Shown: piece after piece, positions 29,068 to 37,319 of the stretch
How the letters are laid out: every line of letters starts with the position of its first letter
Numbering within the stretch: the first letter of the stretch is position 1
NCBI RefSeq assembly: GCF_014077625.1
Contig: NZ_JACFXU010000013.1
Span: 248,001 to 312,000 of the forward strand
Origin: Sediminihaliea albiluteola
GTDB taxonomy: Bacteria > Pseudomonadota > Gammaproteobacteria > Pseudomonadales > Halieaceae
Reading direction: 5' to 3'
DNA: 64,000 nt
The notes under the pieces: model-generated
Seen by the model: only the letters and a program-made list of their open reading frames with translations
Database searches by the model: none
What the model was told of the DNA's origin: nothing
Program-made: the position numbers and the translations under genes

Positions 29068-30240
29068 ATGCCGTCGCTACAGGCCTTTTTAAGCTCGGCC
29101 CGTCGAGAGTGCCGCTACCTACTTGGCAGTCCCTCGGATCTAGCCTTGGCGACCTGGATTCCCTGCTTGTTGTTGCTGCTTATGGCATGGTTGTTCAGCG
29201 GCGGCCTTCCCCGAGAGCTGCCAATTGCGGTGGTCGATCTGGACCGCAGCACCACTAGTCGCCAGCTAGTACGTCAGCTAGAGGCTTCCCCCGGCCTGAA
29301 GGTGAGTGAGCAAGCGAGGTCCCTGTCACAGGCCTTGGCCTTGGCGCGTGAGTTAAAAATCTATGCCGTAGTGCACATTCCAGCTGGCACGGAAGCGGCA
29401 ATCCAGCGCGGCGGCAGCGGCTCTGTATTCAGTTATTACAATGCGAGTTATCAAGTAGCGGGGCAGGCTGCAGCGCGAGATATTGACAGTGCTGTGCAGG
29501 CACTTGCAATAGAGTTAACAGCGACAGAGGTAGGCATGATTCGTGGACCTGGGGCGCTGCGAGCCGCTCCGGTCGCTGTGCAGTTGAGTGTCTTGTTCAA
29601 CCCCAGCCGCAGTTATGAGCATTTTCTTCTGGGTCTGATATTTCCAGCAATCCTTCACTTGGCCATGTGCGTGGCCATGGTGGGCGCTTTTGGTCGAGAG
29701 CTGCGTGATGCCACTGTCAGGCCTTGGTTGCGCGAAGCGCATGATCGGCTGCTGCCAGCGCTGCTGGGTAAGATGACGCCTTATTTTGTGCTATTCAGCT
29801 TATATGGAGTGGCGAGTTTACTGTGGCTGGTGCTCATTAGGGGCACTGCGATGGCGGCTGACGAAATGGCTTTGTTGGTGCTGGGTCAGGCCTTGATGTA
29901 CCTAGCTTATGCTGCGCTTGCGCTGTTGTTCGTGGCGCTGACTCGCAACATGGTCACCGCTTTGTCAGTGGCAGGGCTATACGCGGGTACCTCAATGGCT
30001 TTCTCAGGGGCGACCTTCCCATTACAAGGAGCGCCTTGGTTTACTCGTGTGTGGAGTGAGCTCTTGCCCTATACCGCCTATTTGAAGTTACAGGGGCAGC
30101 AGTTGGAGATGGGCTCAGCGCTGACGGTGTCTCTGTGGCCACTGGCAACTTTGCTCTTGTTTGTGCTGCTCGCTGGCGTTGTGGGTGCTGTTTTGTATGG
30201 TCGAGCATCCCGTGACCCATCAGCTTGGGGGCTGCGATGA
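29068..30240 (+). CDS. ABC-2-type permease, first of a pair
   Basis: Membrane protein of the ABC2_membrane_3 type. It has one N-terminal membrane segment, a large periplasmic domain (residues about 35-170, beginning LPIAVVDLDRSTTSRQLVRQL), and about five C-terminal membrane segments. ATG 29068 is chosen because the family usually starts close to the first helix; an in-frame ATG at 29032 overlapping the HlyD gene would add 12 residues and cannot be excluded. No ATPase is encoded next to it. Confidence 0.87.
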   Translation: MPSLQAFLSSARRECRYLLGSPSDLALATWIPCLLLLLMAWLFSGGLPRELPIAVVDLDRSTTSRQLVRQLEASPGLKVSEQARSLSQALALARELKIYAVVHIPAGTEAAIQRGGSGSVFSYYNASYQVAGQAAARDIDSAVQALAIELTATEVGMIRGPGALRAAPVAVQLSVLFNPSRSYEHFLLGLIFPAILHLAMCVAMVGAFGRELRDATVRPWLREAHDRLLPALLGKMTPYFVLFSLYGVASLLWLVLIRGTAMAADEMALLVLGQALMYLAYAALALLFVALTRNMVTALSVAGLYAGTSMAFSGATFPLQGAPWFTRVWSELLPYTAYLKLQGQQLEMGSALTVSLWPLATLLLFVLLAGVVGAVLYGRASRDPSAWGLR

Positions 30241-31370
30241 ATCGTTTCAGCGAGTCTTTTAGCCAGACCCTCAAAACAATTTTCAGCGATAGAGTGGCAC
30301 TGGTAACGCTGGTCGGTGCAGTGATTCTGTATTCGTTTTTCTATCCTGCGGCCTATCGTCACCAAGTGGCAGGGCAGTTACCGCTGGTGGTGGTCGATCA
30401 AGATCACAGCCCCATGAGTCGTGAATTACAGCGCAAACTAACCGCGTTGCGTGCAGTGCATGTACTTGGGGTAGTCGGGTCAATGGAGCAGGCTCGGCAG
30501 CTGGTGGAGCGCGGTGAAGTGGAAGCAGTGCTGCTGATCCCGGCAAACTTTCAGCGCGATATCCTGCGAGTTGAGCAAGGAGGGCTGGCCTTGTTTGGCA
30601 ATGGCACTTTGCTGAGCCGTGCGGGCCTATCCATGCAGGGCGCGGCTCAGGCCATTAGAGCATTTGCTCAAGAAGCGGCGCTCTCCCAGGCTCAGTTTGC
30701 GGGTTTAACAGCAGGGCCGGCACTGCAGCTCATTGAGCGGCCATTGTTCAATACCGCCCTAGGCTATGGCAGCGCTATTGTGCCAGGGGTAGCGGCACTG
30801 ATTGTGCAACAGACCTTGCTGGTCGGCTTGGCGGTGGTGGCAGCTACTCGGCGAGAGCGACAGGGTAAGCTGCAAGTGTCGCTGCCAGCTCTCTGTGGCA
30901 TTGCTTCAGCATTCGCAATGATCGGCATGTTTAGTTTACTTTACTTCAGTGGCTTCGTATTTTGGTTTCAGGATTATCCTCGCGGCGGCAACTTGATTGG
31001 ATTGTTGCTGGCTGGGGCACTGTTCATCGCCTCTGTGGTTAGCTTTGCACTATTTTTTGGCAGTTTCTTTCGCACTCGAGAGCGAGCTTTTCAGCTCCTG
31101 ACTATCACCTCCCTGCCCATGTTTTTCTTATCCAACTTGTCCTGGCCGGTAGAGGCCAGTCCCGAGTACTTAGTGCGCATTGCCCAGCTGTTGCCCAGCA
31201 CGCCAGGAATCAATGCGATGGTTAAACTCAATCAGATGGGCGCGAGGCTAGCAGAAGTCTCGGGTGAACTAACCAACATGGCTTTGCTGACAGTGCTTTA
31301 TGGCGCATTGGCAATTAGGCGTTATCGGCGGCGGGAGGATCAGTTTAGCCAACGCTCGCCTCTAGACTAA
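30237..31370 (+). CDS. ABC-2-type permease, second of a pair
   Basis: 377-residue paralogue of the preceding gene with the same plan: an N-terminal membrane segment, a periplasmic domain starting LPLVVVDQDHSPMSRELQRKL, and about five membrane segments at the C-terminus. ATG 30237 overlaps the upstream TGA (ATGA) and is preferred over TTG 30225. The two permeases probably form a heterodimer. The 3' end overlaps the convergent YkgJ-like gene by 9 bp. Confidence 0.9.
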   Translation: MNRFSESFSQTLKTIFSDRVALVTLVGAVILYSFFYPAAYRHQVAGQLPLVVVDQDHSPMSRELQRKLTALRAVHVLGVVGSMEQARQLVERGEVEAVLLIPANFQRDILRVEQGGLALFGNGTLLSRAGLSMQGAAQAIRAFAQEAALSQAQFAGLTAGPALQLIERPLFNTALGYGSAIVPGVAALIVQQTLLVGLAVVAATRRERQGKLQVSLPALCGIASAFAMIGMFSLLYFSGFVFWFQDYPRGGNLIGLLLAGALFIASVVSFALFFGSFFRTRERAFQLLTITSLPMFFLSNLSWPVEASPEYLVRIAQLLPSTPGINAMVKLNQMGARLAEVSGELTNMALLTVLYGALAIRRYRRREDQFSQRSPLD

Positions 31371-31715
31371 TACCTGTCTGGTAGTGGCGATATAGTGATG
31401 AATCTCTTGCTCTACCTCAGGGTCAATCATGGTCTCGGGGCGCCGATCATTGGGGCAGGGCATTCGCGGCGTTGTGCCAAATAGTCGACAGATTAAAGGG
31501 CGCTCTTCATACACTGTGCAGCCTTCTGGTCCTAAATGAACGCAGTTAAACTCTTTTAATGCTGCCTCGTGTTCGGCCTCTGTTTTTACCGGCAAGCGTG
31601 ACATTTCTTCTGAGGAGGTGGTGACGGGCCCACAGCAGTCATGACAACCGGGCACACATTCAAATGAGGGGATGCGTTCACGCAGGCGCGCTATGATGTC
31701 ACGGTTTTGATACAT
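31362..31715 (-). CDS. YkgJ-family cysteine-cluster protein
   Basis: 117-residue protein with the Fe/Zn-chelating cysteine pattern of the family: Cys20, Cys24, Cys27 and Cys28 in ECVPGCHDCC, then Cys58, Cys66, Cys76 and Cys87 (NCVHLGPEGCTVYEERPLICRLFG). The family is thought to bind a metal or iron-sulfur centre; its function is poorly defined. It is convergent with the export operon and overlaps it by 9 bp. Confidence 0.92.
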   Translation of the reverse strand: MYQNRDIIARLRERIPSFECVPGCHDCCGPVTTSSEEMSRLPVKTEAEHEAALKEFNCVHLGPEGCTVYEERPLICRLFGTTPRMPCPNDRRPETMIDPEVEQEIHHYIATTRQVLV

Positions 31716-31803
31716 ATGAGTCCAGTTTTATCTCTGTTGCTGTCATTATAGCCTTTGGCTTTGCTAAGTTAGCAAACTGAATGACTATTAGATGTGATTG
31801 TGA

Positions 31804-32787
31804 ATGATGAAATTATCGGTACTTGATCAATCTTTGGCTCGCACAGCTGAGCAGGCAGCGCAGGCACTGCGTGAAACTATCGAGATGGCGCGCTATTGCG
31901 AGTCATTGGGTTATGAGCGTTTCTGGGTGTCTGAGCACCACGCATTTCCCTCAGTGGCGGGCAGTGCGCCGGAAGTATTGCTGGCAGCCTTAGGGGCTGC
32001 GACATCCCGTATACGCTTGGGTTCTGGCGGCATTATGCTGCCACATTATAGTGCCTATAAAGTAGCAGAAGTTTTTTCGCTATTGGCCAACCTCTATCCC
32101 GAGCGTATCGACTTAGGCGTGGGCCGGGCACCGGGTGCTGACATGTCAACAGCGGTAGCATTAGCTAATGGTCGCAGACCCAATTTTGAGCGATTTCCAA
32201 CACAGGTGGCTGAACTCAGCGACTATTTGTGGAACCCAGATGCCAAGCCGCTGGTGAGCCCCCGGCCACCAGCTGGCATGCCACTGTGGATGCTGGGCTC
32301 AAGCCCAGATAGCGCCATGCTGGCTGCTCAGCGAGGCTTGCCTTACAACCTCGGCATATTTATTAACCCCCAGGCTAGGCCAGAGCTGGTGAAACTCTAC
32401 AAATCTCGCTTTCAGCCTAGTGCTCTCCAGCCTGAGCCCTATGCGATTATCACCACCAGTGTGTTTTGCGCTGAAGATGAAGAGCGCGCGAAAGCGCTAC
32501 AGTTGACCTATGATCTCAACCTGTTTCGCTTTGTTACAGGCCAGAGTGAGAATCGCTCACTAACGCCCCAGGCTGCCTTGCAATATCCTTTAGGGCCCCA
32601 GGAGCGGTCTTTTATTGCTAGCCGCAACGTCAGCCGTGCGGTGGGTACGCCGGCTCAGGTGAAGGCGCAGTTGGAGTTGCTGGCTGAGCAGTTTGCCGCT
32701 GATGAAGTGATGGTGGTGAGTAATATGTATTACTTCGAAGATCGCCAGCGTTCCTTCAAGTTACTGAAAGAAGTATTTAGTGCCTGA
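31804..32787 (+). CDS. LLM-class flavin-dependent oxidoreductase (bacterial luciferase-like)
   Basis: 327-residue TIM-barrel protein of the luciferase-like monooxygenase superfamily, MsnO8-like subgroup. Recognisable blocks are LSVLDQSLARTAEQA, WVSEHHAFPSVAGSAPEVLLAALGAAT, LGSGGIMLPHYSAYKVAEVF, IDLGVGRAPGAD and MPLWMLGSSPDSAMLAAQRGLPYN. Such enzymes use FMNH2 and O2 (or F420) on varied substrates. Tandem ATGs at 31804/31807 make the exact start uncertain by one residue. The substrate is unknown. Confidence 0.93.
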   Translation: MMKLSVLDQSLARTAEQAAQALRETIEMARYCESLGYERFWVSEHHAFPSVAGSAPEVLLAALGAATSRIRLGSGGIMLPHYSAYKVAEVFSLLANLYPERIDLGVGRAPGADMSTAVALANGRRPNFERFPTQVAELSDYLWNPDAKPLVSPRPPAGMPLWMLGSSPDSAMLAAQRGLPYNLGIFINPQARPELVKLYKSRFQPSALQPEPYAIITTSVFCAEDEERAKALQLTYDLNLFRFVTGQSENRSLTPQAALQYPLGPQERSFIASRNVSRAVGTPAQVKAQLELLAEQFAADEVMVVSNMYYFEDRQRSFKLLKEVFSA

Positions 32788-32810
32788 GCTTACAGCCAGG
32801 CGCTAAACAC

Positions 32811-33470
32811 TTAGTGATGCTCAATCAATTCTTGACCATGTAGCTGTCGAAACAGCGGAATAGCTTGCGGGTTCGTCGCTGTGCCCTGTAATTTTTGCTG
32901 CAATAGTTCAAGCACTAAGCGCGTGATAGAGATCAGCGGATATTGATCAACTTCATCTAGGGCGACCCAGCGCAGATCTTCTAGTTCGCCATTGCTTCTT
33001 ATGCTGCCCTGCATATGCTTGCTGTCGACCATAAAAAAACGCGCGTCGAAACGCCTGACGTTGTTGGGGGGCGTGATGGCTCTGGCTAGATACTCTAAGC
33101 GGTGTAAAGCGGGCACTACTCCCTGCTGGAAAATTGGCTGCCAAGAAGGCGATTGGCTGCGAATTGTTTGCTCGCTAGACTCGCCAAGCAGCAGGCCGGT
33201 TTCCTCAAAGGTTTCGCGCACTGCCGTCATGGCCAATGCTCTGGCTCTGGCGGCACTGCAGCTGCGCTGTAATTGTTCGGCGACAGATGGCTTGAGCCCA
33301 ATAGGGCATTTCACACGTGCGTCACCCGGGTCTACGCCGCCACCGGGAAAGACATAGTGGTTTGGCAGAAAGCGATGCCGGGCGCTGCGCAAACCCAGCA
33401 AAACTTCCCTTTTGTCTCTTACAATGATGAGTGTGGCGGCGTCTTTGGGCCGCAATGCTGCTTTAGTCAT
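32811..33470 (-). CDS. Nudix hydrolase with a split Nudix box (NUDT19/7-like)
   Basis: 219 residues from ATG 33470, chosen because the domain begins at once (DAATLIIVRDKREVLLGLRS); an upstream ATG at 33524 would add 18 residues. The Nudix box has FPGGGVD at 41-47 and the catalytic RETFEETG at 85-92. About 35 residues are inserted between its halves, an arrangement known from the NUDT19/NUDT7-like acyl-CoA pyrophosphatases. A CoA-ester or nucleotide diphosphate substrate is therefore plausible, not shown. Confidence 0.9.
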   Translation of the reverse strand: MTKAALRPKDAATLIIVRDKREVLLGLRSARHRFLPNHYVFPGGGVDPGDARVKCPIGLKPSVAEQLQRSCSAARARALAMTAVRETFEETGLLLGESSEQTIRSQSPSWQPIFQQGVVPALHRLEYLARAITPPNNVRRFDARFFMVDSKHMQGSIRSNGELEDLRWVALDEVDQYPLISITRLVLELLQQKLQGTATNPQAIPLFRQLHGQELIEHH

Positions 33471-33601
33471 AGCCCTAGTATAACAACTAAGTTTTATTAA
33501 GAGCTGCCCAATAGCTAGCTTCATGTGTGTTTCTTTAGTGATTGCGACAGTGGCTTAACTCACCTACCATCCGAGCCTCGAGTGATTCTGGATACTGCTT
33601 T

Positions 33602-34351
33602 ATGCGAGGACTTTGCCTGCTCTTTATTAGTTTTCTTTTCACTAGCACAGCAGTTGCGGCTGATACACTCAGAGTTGGCTTGTCAGCAGATCAAGCCCCT
33701 TTACACTATCTTCAGGAAGGCCGGGTTGTCGGCATCGAGGCAGACAACGCCTTGGCAGTTGGCAAGATCCTCGGCCGAGATGTCGAGTTGGTGGTGCTGC
33801 CTAGAGCGGCATTAGTAGCGGCTGTTAAAAATGCTGAGGTCGATGTGTTGATGTCGGGACTCAATATAACTGAAGCACTCAGCGCAGAGCTAAGCTTTAT
33901 TGACGCCTATCTGCAAGTGGGGCAGATGGCCATAATGCATCGCGACAAAGCGGCACACTTTGTTCAGCCCTGGGCCGTGTTTCGCGAAGGTATAAGAGTA
34001 GGTGTTGAGCCCATGAGCGCTGGCGCTGCTTTTGCCGCTAGTGAGTTGTCCGATGCCAAAGTGAGTTTCTTTGATGAGCCTGAGTTGGCCTTTAGCGCAT
34101 TGCGCGAAGGTAAAATAGATTTATTTGTGCATGATGCGGCGACCAGTTGGCTGTTAGCCAATGATCTTAGCTACGATGATCTAATTAGCCAATATGCGCC
34201 CTTGACGGAGGAGAGGCTGGCTTGGGCAGTACGTCAGGATAATGCAGCTTTGGCGCGTGATTTGAATCGGGCGCTGAGTTTAATGCGTAGAAACGGCACG
34301 CTAGACTATATTTTTAAGCGCTGGATTCCGGTCCAGATTGTCGCCCGCTGA
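33602..34351 (+). CDS. Periplasmic substrate-binding protein, amino-acid (SBP_bac_3) type
   Basis: 249 residues from ATG 33602 with a clear signal peptide (MRGLCLLFISFLF, cleavage near AVA-ADT); the longer frame from 33542 has no signal-like start. The mature part follows the type 2 periplasmic-binding fold: LRVGLSADQAPLHYLQEGRVVGIEADNAL, then DVLMSGLNITEAL and VGVEPMSAGAAF. No ABC permease or ATPase is adjacent, so it is an orphan binding protein or a solute-sensing protein. Confidence 0.88.
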   Translation: MRGLCLLFISFLFTSTAVAADTLRVGLSADQAPLHYLQEGRVVGIEADNALAVGKILGRDVELVVLPRAALVAAVKNAEVDVLMSGLNITEALSAELSFIDAYLQVGQMAIMHRDKAAHFVQPWAVFREGIRVGVEPMSAGAAFAASELSDAKVSFFDEPELAFSALREGKIDLFVHDAATSWLLANDLSYDDLISQYAPLTEERLAWAVRQDNAALARDLNRALSLMRRNGTLDYIFKRWIPVQIVAR

Positions 34352-34431
34352 GAGTTTAGCCTTAACAGCTGTGGCAGCAGCTATCGGCGGGCACAAGTGC
34401 TGCCGATAAAACTGCCGCCACTGAGGCTAGC

Positions 34432-35337
34432 TTAGCCGGGGAAGTTGTACTCGTGGCCCCAGAGGTCGCCTTCGGTGCTGACCGTGGGAGTGTAAGTTTC
34501 CCAGTCGACCAACAGGCCATCGTAACCGTATTCCACCGCGATACCGCCCGGTGCAAGGACATAGAATGAGCACATGTTGTCGTTAACATGGCGTCCTAGG
34601 CTGGCAATAACCGGGTGACCTGCTGCTTTGGCGAGATCCAATCCGCGGCCAACTTCATCCAGCGTGCTTACTTCAACCATCATGTGAACTACGCCGCTAG
34701 GTGTGGGCTGGTTGTACAGCGCTAATGAGTGCTGACGGGGGTTGTCGGCATGCATGAACACGACCCGAGACTCCGGCGCACCTTCAGGCATGGGCGGGTA
34801 GAGGTCATCGCTGATACCAAGGCCAATGAGCTCGGTATAAAACGCGATGCTTGCCTCAATGTCTGGGGCCGGAATTACGGCGTGGCCAAAGCCCATATCG
34901 CCGGTGTATTCATCGCCAGTCACAAATGCTGAAACACCAGTGGGTGAGATCAGTGGTTTGTAGTCTAAGCGGCGACCATAGTAGAGCTCGAGAACGTTTC
35001 CGGCAGGGTCGCTGACAGTGACAAAATCGCTCACACAGAGACGTGCAGCTTCAGTAGCATCACCGGCGGTGAGCGTGTGGCCCGCTTTGCGCAGGGCATC
35101 GCAAGCCGCTTGCCAATCCGCTGCATTGCGATATTCGAGTCCACAGGACAGTAGCTTGTCTTCTGCGCAAGGCTCTATAGCGAAGCGGAAGGGGTGCCTA
35201 TCCATACGCAGATAACGTACACCTTCAAGATCACTTTGCTCTGCGTCCATCAAGCCCAGTACATCGGTGCCAAAGCTCATCCAAGCGTCGACGTCGGTCG
35301 ACCCAATTCTTAGGTAGCCTATGCTTGCCAGTGCCAT
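34432..35337 (-). CDS. Type I extradiol ring-cleavage dioxygenase (BphC-like, VOC fold)
   Basis: 301-residue two-module vicinal-oxygen-chelate protein. The catalytic iron ligands of extradiol dioxygenases are in place: His152 (GFGHAVIP), His218 (GVVHMMVEVSTLDEVG) and Glu269 (AVEYGYDG). His203 (RQHSLAL) occupies the acid-base position. It should cleave a catechol meta to the hydroxyl, as BphC or HsaC do; the actual catechol is unknown. A good ribosome site AGGAG precedes the ATG. A perfect 7+7 inverted repeat sits 28 bp upstream. No other ring-degradation gene is directly adjacent on this strand. Confidence 0.92.
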   Translation of the reverse strand: MALASIGYLRIGSTDVDAWMSFGTDVLGLMDAEQSDLEGVRYLRMDRHPFRFAIEPCAEDKLLSCGLEYRNAADWQAACDALRKAGHTLTAGDATEAARLCVSDFVTVSDPAGNVLELYYGRRLDYKPLISPTGVSAFVTGDEYTGDMGFGHAVIPAPDIEASIAFYTELIGLGISDDLYPPMPEGAPESRVVFMHADNPRQHSLALYNQPTPSGVVHMMVEVSTLDEVGRGLDLAKAAGHPVIASLGRHVNDNMCSFYVLAPGGIAVEYGYDGLLVDWETYTPTVSTEGDLWGHEYNFPG

Positions 35338-35365
35338 TGATTACTCCTATTGCGGTTAGGTGCTG

Positions 35366-35385
35366 ACTGGAAGTATCGTTCCAGT
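35366..35385. promoter_or_regulatory. Perfect 7-6-7 inverted repeat, putative operator
   Basis: Half-sites ACTGGAA (35366-35372) and TTCCAGT (35379-35385) separated by six bases form a 20-bp dyad, 28 bp upstream of the dioxygenase ATG. The size and symmetry suit a dimeric TetR-, LuxR- or GntR-type repressor or activator. The binding protein is unknown. Confidence 0.6.
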
Positions 35386-35413
35386 ATATCGCTGTTGATT
35401 ATCAGTGCTTTTA

Positions 35414-35431
35414 AGGGGCTGTACAGCCCCT
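35414..35431. promoter_or_regulatory. 18-bp perfect palindrome
   Basis: AGGGGCTGTACAGCCCCT is its own reverse complement. It lies about 75 bp from the dioxygenase start, in the divergent control region. It could be an operator or part of a transcript hairpin; no T-run follows on either strand. Confidence 0.5.
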
Positions 35432-35459
35432 GCGTTGATTTCAGTAGCTGACAGTATAC

Positions 35460-35473
35460 ATAGGGGAACCTAT
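35460..35473. promoter_or_regulatory. Short inverted repeat, putative regulatory dyad
   Basis: ATAGG (35460-35464) and CCTAT (35469-35473) flank four bases. GTACAGCC, also found inside the 18-bp palindrome at 35421-35428, recurs just downstream at 35475-35482. The shared half-site suggests a repeated binding motif. Confidence 0.35.
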
Positions 35474-35729
35474 TGTACAGCCTGCAGCCGCTAGCTTGCT
35501 GATTACCAAGCACTAATATAAAACTCTTAGAGCTGTCGCAGGCTGGCAATAGTAGGCCGCCTAAAGCGACTGAGTCCAAGCCATTGACACAGGCGAGATC
35601 TTAGCGGTGATATGCCGATTAAACTTTTAAGGCTTGATCACATCCAGAAGCCGGTGAGTCATACGACCGTGTGCGGCGTGGCAGGCAAACAAGAAGTTGT
35701 ATTAAAAACCGATCAATAGAGAGATTTTG

Positions 35730-36410
35730 ATGACTGACATCACGAGCAATTTCAGGACAGTTGTTGCACAGCGATATGCCTGTCGTGCCTTTCTGCCTAA
35801 GCGAGTGCCGCAGGCAACGTTAGAGGCGATCTTTAAGGACGCCGCTTGCGCACCGAGTAACTGTAATACTCAGCCTTGGCTGGTACATGTGGCATCTGGC
35901 GCTGTCTTAGAGGAATTGCGCAAGGAGTTGCCGGCTCGTTTTATGGCTGGCGAGTTCAGCATGGACTTCCCCTATGATGGGTCTTACGAAGGGGTTTATA
36001 AAACGCGCCAACATGCGGCTGCCAAAGCTCTATACGATGCCTTGGGAATTGCCCGTGAAGACAAAGCGGCGCGCCATCAAGCCTTCATGCAAAATTTTAG
36101 CTTTTTTGATGCGCCGCATGTGGCCTTTCTGTTTTTACCGGAGCCTTTTGGCCTGCGTGAAGCCGCTGACTTGGGTATGTTTGCCCAGACCTTGATGTTG
36201 TCGATGACTGCCCACGGACTAGCTAGTTGTCCGCAAACAGCACTGAGTTTTCTAGCTGATCCGCTGCGTCAACAATTGGGAGTTGAAGCCAACAATAAGC
36301 TGTTATTTGGTATTTCCTTTGGCTATCCCGATCCAGATGCCGCCGCCAACAGATGCCGCACGGATCGTGCTGCACTTGAGGATTTTGTGACTTTTCATGA
36401 GGGGGTCTAA
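35730..36410 (+). CDS. Nitroreductase-family flavoprotein
   Basis: 226-residue FMN-dependent oxidoreductase. The family signature is RYACRAFLPKRVPQATLEAIFKDAACAPSNCNTQPW near the N-terminus (FMN phosphate contact RxxxRxF, then PSNxNxQPW). A middle region MFAQTLMLSMTAHGLASCPQ and the terminal FGISFGYPDPDAAANR complete the fold. ATG 35730 is preferred over TTG 35727, with AGAGAG upstream. It lies two bases before an enoyl-CoA isomerase-like gene, so the pair is an operon. The substrate is unknown. Confidence 0.93.
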   Translation: MTDITSNFRTVVAQRYACRAFLPKRVPQATLEAIFKDAACAPSNCNTQPWLVHVASGAVLEELRKELPARFMAGEFSMDFPYDGSYEGVYKTRQHAAAKALYDALGIAREDKAARHQAFMQNFSFFDAPHVAFLFLPEPFGLREAADLGMFAQTLMLSMTAHGLASCPQTALSFLADPLRQQLGVEANNKLLFGISFGYPDPDAAANRCRTDRAALEDFVTFHEGV

Positions 36411-36412
36411 AT

Positions 36413-37177
36413 ATGAGTGAATCTTTGCTGAGTGAGCGTCACGGTCATGTGCTTAAGCTCACCTTTAACCGACCCGCTAAAAAAAATGCCATCGATAATG
36501 CGCTTTGGCTGGCCATTGCTGAAGCATTTCAGGCAGCGGCAGCCGACGATCAAGTGCGCTCTGTGCTATTAACAGGCGCCGGCGGTAACTTTTCTGCCGG
36601 CGTGGATTTGGCGAGTTTTGGCGACACAGATTCTGGCGCCGAGCACCCTTTTGAAGCGGCTGCGCGGGCGGTGGCAGACTTTGACAAGCCTTTAATTGCC
36701 GCAGTGCAGGGTGTCGCTATTGGTGGCGGGGCGACAGTGTTATTCCATGCCGACATGGTCTACGTGGGGCAGAGTTTGCGTATGCGCTTGCCCTTCGCGG
36801 CCATGGCCTTAGTGCCGGAGTGGGCCAGTAGCTATATGTTGCAGGCTAATATCGGTGCACAGCGTGCTGCGGAATTATTTTATACCGCCGACTGGATTGA
36901 TGCCGAGCGCGCTGTGAATTGTGGCATCGCCTTGGAAGCTTTAGCCGACGATGAGTTATTGGAGCGAGCCATGTCCCGTGCCCAGGATATTGCTCGCTGG
37001 CCAGTGAATGCTTTGCGCGAAATGAAGCGCTGCCTGCGCTTACCACATAAAGCGGCTATTGATGCCGCCTTTGTCGCGGAGCAAGCAGCGATGCTGCGTC
37101 AAGCCGGCTCAGCGGAAAATATTGAAGCCATCATGGCGATTATTGAAAAGCGCGAGCCGCGCTTTGATGCCAAGTAA
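36413..37177 (+). CDS. Enoyl-CoA hydratase/isomerase (ECI-like crotonase)
   Basis: 254-residue crotonase-fold protein. The first oxyanion segment is GNFSAGVDLASF (58-69) and the second VAIGGGATVLFHAD (101-114). The first catalytic glutamate of hydratases is absent from the latter segment. The second is present as Glu136 (LVPEWASS). One glutamate at this position is the pattern of delta3,delta2-enoyl-CoA isomerases, so isomerase is more likely than hydratase. It begins two bases after the nitroreductase stop, with a GAGGGGG ribosome site. Confidence 0.9.
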   Translation: MSESLLSERHGHVLKLTFNRPAKKNAIDNALWLAIAEAFQAAAADDQVRSVLLTGAGGNFSAGVDLASFGDTDSGAEHPFEAAARAVADFDKPLIAAVQGVAIGGGATVLFHADMVYVGQSLRMRLPFAAMALVPEWASSYMLQANIGAQRAAELFYTADWIDAERAVNCGIALEALADDELLERAMSRAQDIARWPVNALREMKRCLRLPHKAAIDAAFVAEQAAMLRQAGSAENIEAIMAIIEKREPRFDAK

Positions 37178-37319
37178 CAAGCTGAGTTGGCGCTTATTAA
37201 ATTCCTCAGCTAAAGTTGTTGTGCTCAGGGGAGCTCACTTGTCGCTTGCCTCAGCTCATGCGAATCTAGTCTGCTGTGAGCAGATAAATAAATAACTACA
37301 ACGATAATAAGGATTAGCA

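Larger units (their letters stand above)
35338..35729. other. Divergent control region between dioxygenase and nitroreductase genes
   Basis: 390 bp without a gene, between divergent start codons. It holds three separate dyads (listed individually at 35366, 35414 and 35460), one next to the dioxygenase start. No transcriptional regulator gene is adjacent on either side. Confidence 0.6.

Noticed and set aside
35319-35579. Minus-strand 86-codon frame over the dioxygenase control region
   Set aside because: It overlaps the dioxygenase start and the operator palindromes and shows no domain or ribosome site.
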